Source: a virus. Taken from it: 32,502 bases of DNA. Position numbers and translations under genes: made by a program. The DNA is taken from positions 1 to 32,502 of the IMG/VR virus record IMGVR_UViG_3300047478_000114; one strand, given 5' to 3'. Below are positions 22,223-29,790 of this stretch, piece by piece (the stretch's first letter is position 1; each line of letters begins with the position of its first letter). The notes under the pieces are model-generated. The model saw only the letters and a program-made list of their open reading frames with translations, was not told where the DNA came from and did no database searches.

Positions 22223-22503
22223 TCTAATGGCCTCCAGTCAGGTTCGAAAGCATCCAAGTAGACACAACCTTCTGGTTTACTTAGGCTGTGAATACCTACT
22301 GCAACCACATAGCACTTACCAGTATCACAGCCATTGCATATGAAGCTCTTGCAATTCTTAGGCTTGTGTGGTTGCGTATCAGTTTCCCACGGTTTCAAAT
22401 AGGGTGAATCATTTAGGAAGCATCTTTCTGGTACAAAAGAATTAGGCTGGAACATAACGAGATAGCATGGATTCCTACAGCCTTTACAAATGTATCTGTT
22501 CAT
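22219..22503 (-). CDS. Cys-module protein A (two CxxC...C repeats), 94 aa
   Basis: ATG 22503 with GGAGG eight bases upstream. Two similar modules: YICKGCRNPCYLVMF ... ERC and FICNGCDTGKCYVVAV ... EGC, each four Cys. The next gene upstream repeats the same plan, so both arose by duplication. Likely metal-binding; role unknown. Confidence 0.75.
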   Translation of the reverse strand: MNRYICKGCRNPCYLVMFQPNSFVPERCFLNDSPYLKPWETDTQPHKPKNCKSFICNGCDTGKCYVVAVGIHSLSKPEGCVYLDAFEPDWRPLE

Positions 22504-22775
22504 CTGAGTAGCCTCCACTTAGTATCCTCACGTAAATCAAAGGGACATTCAGTACGCATACCTGTGTCCTTCAGGTCAAGTACTACACAATAGCACGGGT
22601 TACTGTTACATCTATCACATACAAAGGAGACACACCTAGTTGTATCATGGAGGTTCTTATCCACCTTCCAGTCATTCATCCCTGATCCAAGTGTACAACT
22701 AACCGGATTCACGGAGGATGTCTCAGTAACCAGTACACATGCATGATGGCACCCATTACATATCCACTTGATCAT
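22500..22775 (-). CDS. Cys-module protein B (two CxxC...C repeats), 91 aa
   Basis: ATG 22775 follows AGGAGG by six bases. Modules WICNGCHHACVLV ... VSC and FVCDRCNSNPCYCVVL ... TEC match those of its neighbour. Overlaps it by 4 bases (ATGA). Confidence 0.75.
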   Translation of the reverse strand: MIKWICNGCHHACVLVTETSSVNPVSCTLGSGMNDWKVDKNLHDTTRCVSFVCDRCNSNPCYCVVLDLKDTGMRTECPFDLREDTKWRLLR

Positions 22776-22789
22776 ATAGAACCTCCTGT

Positions 22790-22984
22790 CTACAAAAGGA
22801 TACCCTTCTCGAAGCATTCAGTACACACACAGTAGTAGTGGGTATACTCTGGATCAGCATGATCTGGACACTTCGCTAAGGGTACAATAGATTCAATAAG
22901 ATGCTTCTCTGTCATCTTCTTAGAGCACAGGAAGCATCCATTTGACCATCTCTTAAGGTATTCTTCTTGCTCTTTTATGGTCAT
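22790..22984 (-). CDS. Small zinc-binding-type protein, 64 aa
   Basis: ATG with GGAG seven bases upstream. Cys/His pattern CFLC ... C-x2-H ... YYCVCTECF suggests one or two zinc sites. Starts MTIKEQEEYLKRW, a basic helix. Role unknown. Confidence 0.75.
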   Translation of the reverse strand: MTIKEQEEYLKRWSNGCFLCSKKMTEKHLIESIVPLAKCPDHADPEYTHYYCVCTECFEKGILL

Positions 22985-22985
22985 C

Positions 22986-23555
22986 TCAGATCTCCGGGAA
23001 GACTACCTTAACCGTGCATGGGCTACCAACGAGAACCTTAGCATTCCTTACGGCTCTTACAGCATTAATAATGGAAGTCAAGCAGCCACCCTTAGTTGGC
23101 ACAAAGTCATCCGGAGACATCTGGTAGGGTTCCATAGCCTCCCTTAAATCTCTAATGAGATCTTTTGAGATAACTGAAAGCTTCTGCATAATGGAATCAT
23201 GCAGTACTACAGTATGCATACCGTCTGACCTATGAATTATAGCCATTGGATGTTCCCTTGTCAAGCCCTCTGATATCTCATAGGTGTCAATAAGTTTGTC
23301 GCTAGAGACACTGAATTGGTAGTCCATTTGGTTCTCCTGTTGAATATGTGCTGCTACTTTGAGTTCCAATGAGGAAGGGTCCATAGATAACATGGGACTT
23401 TCCGGTTGAAGTTGGAAGTACTCCGGGGAAGCACTTACTGACTCTCCATTATTACCTATAGCTTGCATACCCCTTGTTGCTTTGTAGCATTTCCCAATAG
23501 TATAATCATAGTTATCATGAGCAACCCTCTTGTACATCCGCCCAGGTATCAGCAT
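22986..23555 (-). CDS. Unknown protein, 189 aa, possibly two products
   Basis: ATG after GAGGGGG. Residues 1-50 form a small beta domain (MYKRVAHDNYDYTIGKCYKATRG). From Met77 on, a second part begins after a good internal AGGAG (five bases before an in-frame ATG at 23327), with VISKDLIRDLREAM and a C-terminal VRAVRNAKVLV helix. A shorter second product from the internal start is possible. A variant palindrome (TGTCGCTAGAGACA) encodes VSSD just after it. Confidence 0.75.
   Translation of the reverse strand: MLIPGRMYKRVAHDNYDYTIGKCYKATRGMQAIGNNGESVSASPEYFQLQPESPMLSMDPSSLELKVAAHIQQENQMDYQFSVSSDKLIDTYEISEGLTREHPMAIIHRSDGMHTVVLHDSIMQKLSVISKDLIRDLREAMEPYQMSPDDFVPTKGGCLTSIINAVRAVRNAKVLVGSPCTVKVVFPEI
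23297..23310. repeat. Dispersed palindrome copy 14 (one mismatch)
   Basis: TGTCGCTAGAGACA, encodes VSSD in the 189-aa gene. Same variant as copy 25. Confidence 0.85.
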
Positions 23556-24046
23556 TTGGCAGCCCCCTCATAGATCTCATAGGTTATCTTGTAGTGGTCA
23601 CAGCAGTTCTTGAAGTAATGCTCTACGAATTCCTTAGTAGTGCTATAGGACACATCACACACCAAGAAGTACCCCATAACAGTACCCTGAACCTCTCCAA
23701 CATTCAATGTGAATCCAAGAGGAAGCATGTTGATATACGGAGCAGCTTCAACAAGTTGGTCAAGGGCATCTCTTGTGGAAGCTCTAAGAACTACTGTGAG
23801 ATATGCCTGATCAGCAGGAGATACTGAGAGTAACAGACCGAGTTCATTGGCAATCTCACTGAGATCTCTGAACAGATCATTGAATTTCTCCTGAGAATGC
23901 TTAGAGATTACATCGAGAGTACATACGAGATTCCCTTTGACTTTCTCAGGATTACTAAAGACAAACTTGCTGTCCTCAATGAGATTAAGGGATTTCTTAA
24001 GAGAGTCAAGAACATTTTGGTTTCCAGCAGTCACTATGAATTTCAT
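23549..24046 (-). CDS. Unknown phage protein, 165 aa
   Basis: ATG with GGAGG seven bases upstream, overlapping the next gene by 7 bases. Alternating strands and helices (FIVTAGNQNVLDSLKKSL, LVCTLDVISKHSQEKFNDLF, YLTVVLRASTRDALDQLVEA) suggest a repeated alpha/beta sandwich, two similar halves. No family recognised. Confidence 0.8.
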   Translation of the reverse strand: MKFIVTAGNQNVLDSLKKSLNLIEDSKFVFSNPEKVKGNLVCTLDVISKHSQEKFNDLFRDLSEIANELGLLLSVSPADQAYLTVVLRASTRDALDQLVEAAPYINMLPLGFTLNVGEVQGTVMGYFLVCDVSYSTTKEFVEHYFKNCCDHYKITYEIYEGAAKC

Positions 24047-24303
24047 TTGTAGTCCTCCGTGGTAATCACTAAGATTATGTTGCGTCCCAGATAGTTGATC
24101 ATGATCTGCTCATGCACTTCATGAGCATCCGGGCAGTCATCTCCTGTAGCAAGCCCATAGTTGCAATGAAAAAGCCTTTCGGTCTCACTTATAGGTCCTA
24201 ACTGATACACTACGCCCTCCTCCAGTAGCTTCTTCTCAAATGCTTTGAATTCCTCGAAGACTACTGGATCACTGGACATCATCATGCCACTATACTTTTT
24301 CAT
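24043..24303 (-). CDS. Unknown phage protein, 86 aa
   Basis: ATG with AAGGAGAT upstream. Helical centre (FEEFKAFEKKLLEEGVVY) then LFHCNYGLATGDDCPDAHEVHEQI, with a Cys/His/Asp cluster that could bind metal. ATGA overlap with the next gene indicates coupling. Function unknown. Confidence 0.8.
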   Translation of the reverse strand: MKKYSGMMMSSDPVVFEEFKAFEKKLLEEGVVYQLGPISETERLFHCNYGLATGDDCPDAHEVHEQIMINYLGRNIILVITTEDYK

Positions 24304-24313
24304 TTAGATCTCC

Positions 24314-25651
24314 TTATATAGCATTAGAAATGAACTTCTTAGCGACCCTTATCTCCCCTTGATCACCCAACTTGTTTACATATGAAAGCTCAAGGGCTGT
24401 CTCTAGAGACACTTTGTTCTCCAGGAGACCACAGACTACCATAAGACCACGAGGACTCATAGTGAGCGAGAGATCCCCTTGATTCATGAAGGCTTCCCTC
24501 ACAAGGTTAGCGAAGGTAACAGACTTCTTGATAGCTACCTTATCCACCAAAGGATACCGCTTCTCAAGCATGTGGACTTCCCTAGCTTGCTTCATATAGG
24601 ATACATTCTGAGTAATCCCGAAGCGATCCAATGAGCTAATATCCTGCTGCTGTCCTGCTGCATACTGGTCAATACCATCACCAGTTCCTTTAGTATTGTC
24701 TGTGCCTACTATACGGAACTCCATACGGGGATGTATGTGCTTGTCCTTGATAGTTCCAGGTTTCTCATCAAGCATAAGGAACCCATCCTTCTCATAGAGA
24801 CTTTGAAGAGCCATCTGGATACCTGGGGGGAGCTTAAAGATCTCATCAATAGCCGTGAGATATCCACTAGCTACAGCTTGAGGCATAAGACCATCACGCC
24901 ACTCCATGCCTTCCTTAGTAGCCCAGGTGTATCCAAGGAATGCCGAAGCTTCTATGGAATCCTTACCGTTGAACCTGGCGAATGGCTGGCGTAACCAAGC
25001 TGCAAACTGTTGGGTAGCTTTAGTCTTCCCAGATCCTGGGGGACCTACCAGTAAAACATTCTCGTTCATCTGGTATCCCAACCATAATGATTCGAGTACA
25101 TCAGGGTCCCACTGGTACATCTCGTCAATCTTCGGGATATTCTCCCGATGCTCTTCAGCCCAATGGTCATCAGGATACCGGGTGATTACATGATTGATGC
25201 CTGATCGAGGCTTAAGACCCTCAGTGATATCCGTCAGTAATATCTGGAGACTCGTTAAGGAATCTCTGAGAGCTTCCTCGGCTTCCTGTTGCTTCCTTAT
25301 GGCTATCTGTGGATCTACCTTTGGTACATCTACTTGAGCCTCAAAGGCTTTCTTATCGTCTGCCATAATGAACTCAAGAGAAGACTTCTGCTCCTTTGAG
25401 AGTTCTACCTTGGCACCTCCGATGATTTTCATCAGGTCTGCATTTGATACTTTGGACATCTCTGCCTCCGTTAGTTGTTGGAAGTTCTTTCTTTTTGAAT
25501 ACGCACGGAAGTGCCCCGTCTCATTTAGAAGTTCTGTTGCTGATACTGCAAGATAGTACTTACCAGTACAAAAGATTGGACCAGTTTCATAACCAGGGCA
25601 GACATACCAATACAGCTTACCAACCTCTAATGGTATCTCTAATACTTTCAT
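24314..25651 (-). CDS. cobS: CobS/MoxR-like AAA+ ATPase
   Basis: 445 residues. N-terminal 180 residues are phage-specific and partly helical; the AAA+ core then starts: Walker A GPPGSGKT (203-210), Walker B LTAIDEI, and MSPRGLMVVCGLL near the C-terminus as the sensor/lid region. Family knowledge: CobS with CobT inserts cobalt into the corrin ring; MoxR-type relatives act as chaperones with VWA proteins. The start overlaps the CobT-like stop (ATGA) with little Shine-Dalgarno, so it is coupled to that gene. One palindrome copy encodes SLET. Confidence 0.85.
   Translation of the reverse strand: MKVLEIPLEVGKLYWYVCPGYETGPIFCTGKYYLAVSATELLNETGHFRAYSKRKNFQQLTEAEMSKVSNADLMKIIGGAKVELSKEQKSSLEFIMADDKKAFEAQVDVPKVDPQIAIRKQQEAEEALRDSLTSLQILLTDITEGLKPRSGINHVITRYPDDHWAEEHRENIPKIDEMYQWDPDVLESLWLGYQMNENVLLVGPPGSGKTKATQQFAAWLRQPFARFNGKDSIEASAFLGYTWATKEGMEWRDGLMPQAVASGYLTAIDEIFKLPPGIQMALQSLYEKDGFLMLDEKPGTIKDKHIHPRMEFRIVGTDNTKGTGDGIDQYAAGQQQDISSLDRFGITQNVSYMKQAREVHMLEKRYPLVDKVAIKKSVTFANLVREAFMNQGDLSLTMSPRGLMVVCGLLENKVSLETALELSYVNKLGDQGEIRVAKKFISNAI
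24398..24411. repeat. Dispersed palindrome copy 15 (perfect 14 bp)
   Basis: In the CobS-like gene, encodes SLET. Confidence 0.95.
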
Positions 25652-27546
25652 CGCAGTATATTCTGACGCAATAAGTCAATCAGAACCCTCTCAAGTTGAT
25701 CCAGCTCGTTTACCACACGATAATCCTTGTAGTAGTTCTTTACGTATTCTGATTGAATCCCTATGCCTACTATTGACATAATCCTAGAGGCTTCTATAGC
25801 TGCTACAGAGTCCTTAAGAAACCTCCCGCTATCACCACGACCACCTGAGAAAGCAGGACGACCATCTGACAGGACTATCAGCAGCTTATGCTTCTCAGGT
25901 CTCTTAGCGAGCATCTGAGCAGCCTCAGTGACTGCCTCACCATCCGCATTGTCTCCTAGAGAGATCATACCGTGACCATAGCGACCTATCAGTTTGTCTC
26001 TAGAGACATTGTGCTCATCAAAACGCTTCATGATCAGGTGGATTCTCTCGTAACCCGCAGCAGTAAACTGCATCATCATATGGGGTATCTGAAGACTCTG
26101 AAGGACTTCCGATATGGCTATCTGACAGCAACTTGAGACAGTATACTTCGAGCCACCCATAGATCCAGAAGCATCCCCTAAGAGGAACACTGCGCTATCC
26201 TCTTCGATCTTAGAGGAAGCCCTGGTCTTGAAGATCCTCGGTTGACTTTGGGAAGTGTAGAGTCTGCTTATGGACTTAGAGCATATCTTGCCCTGCTTCT
26301 GACCATACAAATAGCCTGTCTGAGACATGACTGTTAGATACTTCTTGATCTTCTTGGTCAAAGAGAATGTCCCAAGAGTCTCCTCAATCCTCCTGACGTA
26401 ACCAGAAGGATATGGAGACTTCCTAGAGATATCCTCGTGCTTTACAGGAGAACACGGAATGTATGGATCAGAGGATTCCGGACGGACATCCTTATTGGAT
26501 GCCTCTTTGATCATTCCGATATCTTTGAGGAAGCTTATAGCTTTACCAGCACCTACTCCGAAGCTATCCGATGGAGTTCCTTCTGGTGACTTTGGAGGAG
26601 GTCCATCAACTTCTTGAGAAGACCCCTGAGCTTGCTGTTCTCGTCCTCCAAGCTCCTCACTTTCTCCTCCTGCTCTTCCAGGATGCTTGACAGGCTGCTG
26701 ATCGCCTCTATCTGATTCTCCCTCTGAACCTTCATCGCCTGGATCAGATCCATCAGGTTCTCCTGTTCCTTCTGGAGATCCTTCACCTTCTCCTCCAGAC
26801 CCCACCTGATCTCCCCTAGAGTCATCATGTTCTTCAGGAGATTCTTGTTGCTCTCCTCCAGATTCATTACCACTGCTTCCTGCTCCAGTAGAGCTGCTGC
26901 TATCGCCCTTACTGTCATCATCTGAACCTTCTCCATTACCTTCTGCATCTTCTTGCACCTCTTTGATTTGTTTTAGGAGTGTCTCTAGAGACTCCTTGTT
27001 GGAAAGCTCAAGCCATTGTTTCTTGATATGCTTGAGTCTCTCGTAATCCTCTTTGATTTCTTCAGGGATTTCTGCATGAGAATACCCTTGAAAATCATTG
27101 CGTAGCTCATTGCCTATACACAGCAATGCACCAGCAGTCTTGTTGATTTTAGAGACATTCTTTACGAGTTTCTGAAGACCTCCAGCCTTATCCAGAGACT
27201 GCCTGTATGCTCTCGACAGGTCTCTGTCTCGACCCTCGTAGGTTCCATTGAGATGGTACTCGGTCCTTACAGACTGCAAGATGGACTTCACTAAGGAATC
27301 CATGGAGCCTTCCTTAGTGGGGACCTCATGGAAGAACCTCATGCCCTTCATCTGCTTAGAGATTTCCCTGTGTAATATCCCGATGTATTCATCATGATGG
27401 TACAGGGAAGGCGTACCGACTACAATAGTACCATCAGGTTTCGAATAAGGTTCTACAGATCCGGAGACCTCTTGGACCTTCACGCCCTCCCCAGATGCTA
27501 ATGCTCTAGCGAATGAGCTGCTTTCTTGTATTCCGAAGATAGACAT
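25648..27546 (-). CDS. cobT: CobT-like protein with acidic linker and VWA domain
   Basis: 632 residues. N-terminal CobT-like helical domain (1-198), a Gly/Ser/Glu/Asp-rich disordered linker (about 199-330), and a C-terminal VWA domain with the MIDAS motif D458-x-S460-x-S462 in GDASGSMGG and a downstream LIVLSDGRPAF. This is the known CobT plan: partner of the AAA+ CobS. ATG follows AGGAGG. Two palindrome copies lie in it. Whether it serves cobalt chelation or a virus-specific chaperone task cannot be told from sequence. Confidence 0.88.
   Translation of the reverse strand: MSIFGIQESSSFARALASGEGVKVQEVSGSVEPYSKPDGTIVVGTPSLYHHDEYIGILHREISKQMKGMRFFHEVPTKEGSMDSLVKSILQSVRTEYHLNGTYEGRDRDLSRAYRQSLDKAGGLQKLVKNVSKINKTAGALLCIGNELRNDFQGYSHAEIPEEIKEDYERLKHIKKQWLELSNKESLETLLKQIKEVQEDAEGNGEGSDDDSKGDSSSSTGAGSSGNESGGEQQESPEEHDDSRGDQVGSGGEGEGSPEGTGEPDGSDPGDEGSEGESDRGDQQPVKHPGRAGGESEELGGREQQAQGSSQEVDGPPPKSPEGTPSDSFGVGAGKAISFLKDIGMIKEASNKDVRPESSDPYIPCSPVKHEDISRKSPYPSGYVRRIEETLGTFSLTKKIKKYLTVMSQTGYLYGQKQGKICSKSISRLYTSQSQPRIFKTRASSKIEEDSAVFLLGDASGSMGGSKYTVSSCCQIAISEVLQSLQIPHMMMQFTAAGYERIHLIMKRFDEHNVSRDKLIGRYGHGMISLGDNADGEAVTEAAQMLAKRPEKHKLLIVLSDGRPAFSGGRGDSGRFLKDSVAAIEASRIMSIVGIGIQSEYVKNYYKDYRVVNELDQLERVLIDLLRQNILR
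25995..26008. repeat. Dispersed palindrome copy 16 (perfect 14 bp)
   Basis: In the VWA domain of the CobT-like gene, encodes VSRD. Confidence 0.95.
26980..26993. repeat. Dispersed palindrome copy 17 (perfect core)
   Basis: In the N-terminal domain of the CobT-like gene, encodes SLET. Confidence 0.95.
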
Positions 27547-27554
27547 CCGACCTC

Positions 27555-27578
27555 CTTATGCCCCCGAAGGGGATACTT
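27555..27578 (-). other. UUCG-type hairpin upstream of the CobT-like gene
   Basis: On the transcribed strand CCCC-TTCG-GGGG (27561-27572) with flanking partial pairing, between the 64-aa gene and the cobT ribosome site. UUCG loops are very stable. No U-run, so more likely an RNA stabiliser or translation modulator than a terminator. Confidence 0.6.
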
Positions 27579-27773
27579 TTAGTCAGTCAAGGCCATCATG
27601 ATGATTGCTTCAAGTGCTGCTTGAGCATTCTCAGATAGATCATCATGTGGTGTACGGTCGATTAAACCCTGACGGAGATCTTCGAGACCTTTAAAAGCAG
27701 CACTGTTGGTATCTCCAGCTTTCTTACCAGATTCCATCAGACTGTCAATAAGACTTAACATAGTTTCTCTCAT
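27579..27773 (-). CDS. Unknown helical protein, 64 aa
   Basis: ATG 27773 with GAGG eight bases upstream. Almost entirely helical with Met-rich start and acidic end. It stands directly upstream of the CobT-like gene. No family recognised. Confidence 0.75.
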   Translation of the reverse strand: MRETMLSLIDSLMESGKKAGDTNSAAFKGLEDLRQGLIDRTPHDDLSENAQAALEAIIMMALTD

Positions 27774-27775
27774 GT

Positions 27776-28270
27776 TTACCACCTCGTTTCTTTAAGTTTT
27801 CTTATAGCTTGGACAGGATTGTCCACTAGACCTAATTGGATATCAGATAAGGTATCCTCAATGGTCTGTTTAACATGTTCATAGCGTCTCCGGATCTCTT
27901 CAGAGAGCTTCATGTTGTGCTCAAGATCCTCAGCATGTCCCGGCTTCTCGAACTGCTTCTTAATAGCTGCTTCGAGTATCCTCTTAGCCTTTATCCCAGA
28001 CTGCTTAATGTCACATTTAGTAGCAATAAGCATCATTTTGATGTCTCTAGAGACAGACTCAAGAAACTCTTCAGACACTATACGATCTTTCTTAGGAATC
28101 ATGTAGTGTCCAAGAGACTTCTTACGGGATTCCTCCTCGGATTTCAGTTGTCTGCCTACAGAACCATCCCAATACAAGTGCCTTGAACGTGCAGAGGAAC
28201 CTAATAGCTCCTTGCAGGTAAGCTCAACAAGCTGCCTGAGACGGCCATCAGCATCTATGGGAATACCCAT
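27776..28270 (-). CDS. Unknown helical protein, 164 aa
   Basis: ATG 28270 overlaps the previous stop as TGATG with GGGGGT six bases upstream. Lys/Glu-rich with several helices; a palindrome copy encodes VSRD near the middle. Probably functions with its neighbours in the same early operon. No domain recognised. Confidence 0.78.
   Translation of the reverse strand: MGIPIDADGRLRQLVELTCKELLGSSARSRHLYWDGSVGRQLKSEEESRKKSLGHYMIPKKDRIVSEEFLESVSRDIKMMLIATKCDIKQSGIKAKRILEAAIKKQFEKPGHAEDLEHNMKLSEEIRRRYEHVKQTIEDTLSDIQLGLVDNPVQAIRKLKETRW
28042..28055. repeat. Dispersed palindrome copy 18 (perfect 14 bp)
   Basis: In the 164-aa gene, encodes VSRD. Confidence 0.95.
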
Positions 28271-28752
28271 CACCAAACCCCCTGCTCCAACTTAAGAAGC
28301 TCTTTAGAGAACTCAGAGATATCCTTGACACCCAAGATGAACTCATCCTTGATATCCTGGAAGTCCCCATCAATGGTAGCAATACGCTCATCATGCTGCT
28401 TTTGAATGAGTGCCAATTGGTTCTTCCATGCGGCTTCTCCAGGATGCACAAAGGCACCTTCGAGAACCTTCTTGCCTCTAGCAGCAAGCTCCTGGGAAAT
28501 GTAATGAGTATCACTATGATGCTTCTTGATCATGCTAGCAGTCGGAGTCATAGCCTTCTGGATCTTCTTGGCAAGACCCTCCTGAATTACCACACGTTCC
28601 TCAGGAGTATACACAGGTTTGTTCCCAAGGTTCTTCTTCTGCTCATTGATATCCGTCTCGACTACGCCACGCTTACACATCGAAAGCCTGTCGAGTCGAG
28701 AGGTAATCAATCTGACCATCTGTTGATGCTGCATGTCACCTATCTTGTACAT
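28270..28752 (-). CDS. Unknown helical protein, 160 aa
   Basis: ATG follows AAGGAGG. Charged, helical throughout; His-rich centre (KKHHSDTHYISQ). Follows the conserved hairpin element at 28790-28843 in transcription order. Function unknown. Confidence 0.78.
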   Translation of the reverse strand: MYKIGDMQHQQMVRLITSRLDRLSMCKRGVVETDINEQKKNLGNKPVYTPEERVVIQEGLAKKIQKAMTPTASMIKKHHSDTHYISQELAARGKKVLEGAFVHPGEAAWKNQLALIQKQHDERIATIDGDFQDIKDEFILGVKDISEFSKELLKLEQGVW

Positions 28753-28789
28753 ATAGACCTCCTTAGGTTACTGTTGTGAGTATCACCAT

Positions 28790-28843
28790 TGATAACTCAG
28801 AGAATACCTTAGACTCAGCACTAAGATATTCATTTAGGTATCA
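28790..28843 (-). promoter_or_regulatory. Conserved intergenic hairpin element 1
   Basis: Stem 28803-28812 with 28821-28830 (10 bp, one G-U), loop TGCTGAGT in the RNA sense. Flanked by TGATACCTAAATGAAT and TTATCAA sequence shared with element 2. Lies between the 58-aa and 160-aa genes. Confidence 0.75.
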
Positions 28844-29017
28844 GCAGGCTGTCTCTAGAGACTCTTCCAGCTTCAAAATATACTTCCTCACATATTCATT
28901 CCGTACCATGTCCTGCAATCCGGAATCCCATTGTACCAGGATGTGATCCGGATGAACCGATATGATCGTACCAGTTTCATTAGAGTGTTTCTCTCGGATT
29001 CTTTGGCCTTCTTTCAT
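28841..29017 (-). CDS. Small KOW-like protein, 58 aa
   Basis: ATG 29017 with AGGAG seven bases upstream, overlapping the previous stop as ATGA; a longer frame is less likely. Strands TGTIISVHPDHILVQWDSG look like a small barrel. The last seven residues (ESLETAC) are contributed largely by a palindrome copy. Confidence 0.7.
   Translation of the reverse strand: MKEGQRIREKHSNETGTIISVHPDHILVQWDSGLQDMVRNEYVRKYILKLEESLETAC
28850..28863. repeat. Dispersed palindrome copy 19 (perfect core)
   Basis: At the 3' end of the 58-aa gene (SLET), abutting hairpin element 1. Confidence 0.95.
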
Positions 29018-29166
29018 CGCAATTCTCCTATCATACCCATCATACAACACACTTGGTTATGCACAGTTGGTTTTCTTTTGTACTGCTTAAGGAGCTTCTT
29101 TAAGCCCCTGCCTGTGGCCTTCAGCTCACGCTTCATGGTTTCCCTAAGAAATTTCCTGTGATTCAT
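29014..29166 (-). CDS. Small basic protein, 50 aa
   Basis: ATG with AAAGGAGG upstream. About 14 Lys/Arg in the first 32 residues (FLRETMKRELKATGRGLKK), then Cys-Cys-Met-Met-Gly-Met. Suggests RNA or DNA binding; unknown. Confidence 0.7.
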   Translation of the reverse strand: MNHRKFLRETMKRELKATGRGLKKLLKQYKRKPTVHNQVCCMMGMIGELR

Positions 29167-29569
29167 CTGGTTCCTCCTTTAAATTAGTTAGCTTCCAGTC
29201 GCTATCGAACTCACAGAGATCTTCTATTAGTTCTTTAGCTTCCTTAAGACCCATACCAAACTCCCCTCGAATCATCTTGATCAATGGGATCTTGTGTGCA
29301 TCTTCATATATGCAGTGCTTACTTATAGCATCTCTGTAATTCTGCTTACCGTCTCTAGAGGGAGCATCAAGAACCATCTGGAGTACACGGGAATGTCTCA
29401 TTGAGAGATCATCATAACTCTTTGTGATATCCCCGAGGATAACCATAAGATGCTTAGATAAATCCGGATAGGATAGCTCACCAGATTCATATAGCTTCAT
29501 CGAATTGGACATCTCAGCGAAGGCTTCAGATGTCTTCTTGATTGGCCCCGTGAATACATTCTGATTCAT
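29144..29569 (-). CDS. Protein with ribosomal L7/L12-like C-terminal motif, 141 aa
   Basis: ATG 29569 follows GAGGAGG. Residues about 105-125 read IKMIRGEFGMGLKEAKELIEDL, close to the helix-turn of the bacterial L7/L12 C-terminal domain (VREITGLGLKEAKDLVE pattern), which binds translation factors. The N-terminal 90 residues are helical and unrelated. It could contact the host ribosome or translation factors; that is inference. An imperfect palindrome copy encodes PSRD. Confidence 0.7.
   Translation of the reverse strand: MNQNVFTGPIKKTSEAFAEMSNSMKLYESGELSYPDLSKHLMVILGDITKSYDDLSMRHSRVLQMVLDAPSRDGKQNYRDAISKHCIYEDAHKIPLIKMIRGEFGMGLKEAKELIEDLCEFDSDWKLTNLKEEPDESQEIS
29350..29363. repeat. Dispersed palindrome copy 20 (half-degenerate)
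   Basis: GTCTCTAGAGGG, in the L7/L12-like gene. Confidence 0.75.
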
Positions 29570-29714
29570 CAGATTCCTCCTCAAAATACGTATGATTCAT
29601 AATGCATACCAACTGTCCGCCCTTGTCTCTCGGGCAGACTTCCCATTGACTTGTACTGAAACAGCAAGAAGAACACCCTTGGCCTTCATCTTCGACTTCA
29701 TTTAGATTTTCCAT
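29526..29714 (-). CDS. Small Cys-rich acidic protein, 62 aa
   Basis: ATG with AAGGAG seven bases upstream; overlaps the next gene by 44 bases. CSSCC at 14-18, C27, C37 and C53 with acidic N-terminus. Metal or disulfide binding likely; role unknown. Confidence 0.7.
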   Translation of the reverse strand: MENLNEVEDEGQGCSSCCFSTSQWEVCPRDKGGQLVCIMNHTYFEEESDESECIHGANQEDI

Positions 29715-29724
29715 ATTGGTCTCC

Positions 29725-29780
29725 TTGATAACTCAGAGAATACCTCAGACTCTACACTAAGGTATTCATTTAGGTATCAA
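29725..29780 (-). promoter_or_regulatory. Conserved intergenic hairpin element 2
   Basis: Inner stem 29739-29748 with 29757-29766 (10 bp, one G-U), loop TGTAGAGT, and an outer TTGATA/TATCAA pairing. Lies between the 75-aa and 62-aa genes. Sequence shared with element 1 over most of its length. Confidence 0.75.
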
Positions 29781-29790
29781 CAGAGTGCTT

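Noticed and set aside
28248-28514. 88-codon ORF overlapping the 160-aa gene
   Set aside because: Alternate-frame shadow, rich in Ser/Leu/Arg; main frame has the ribosome site and coupling.
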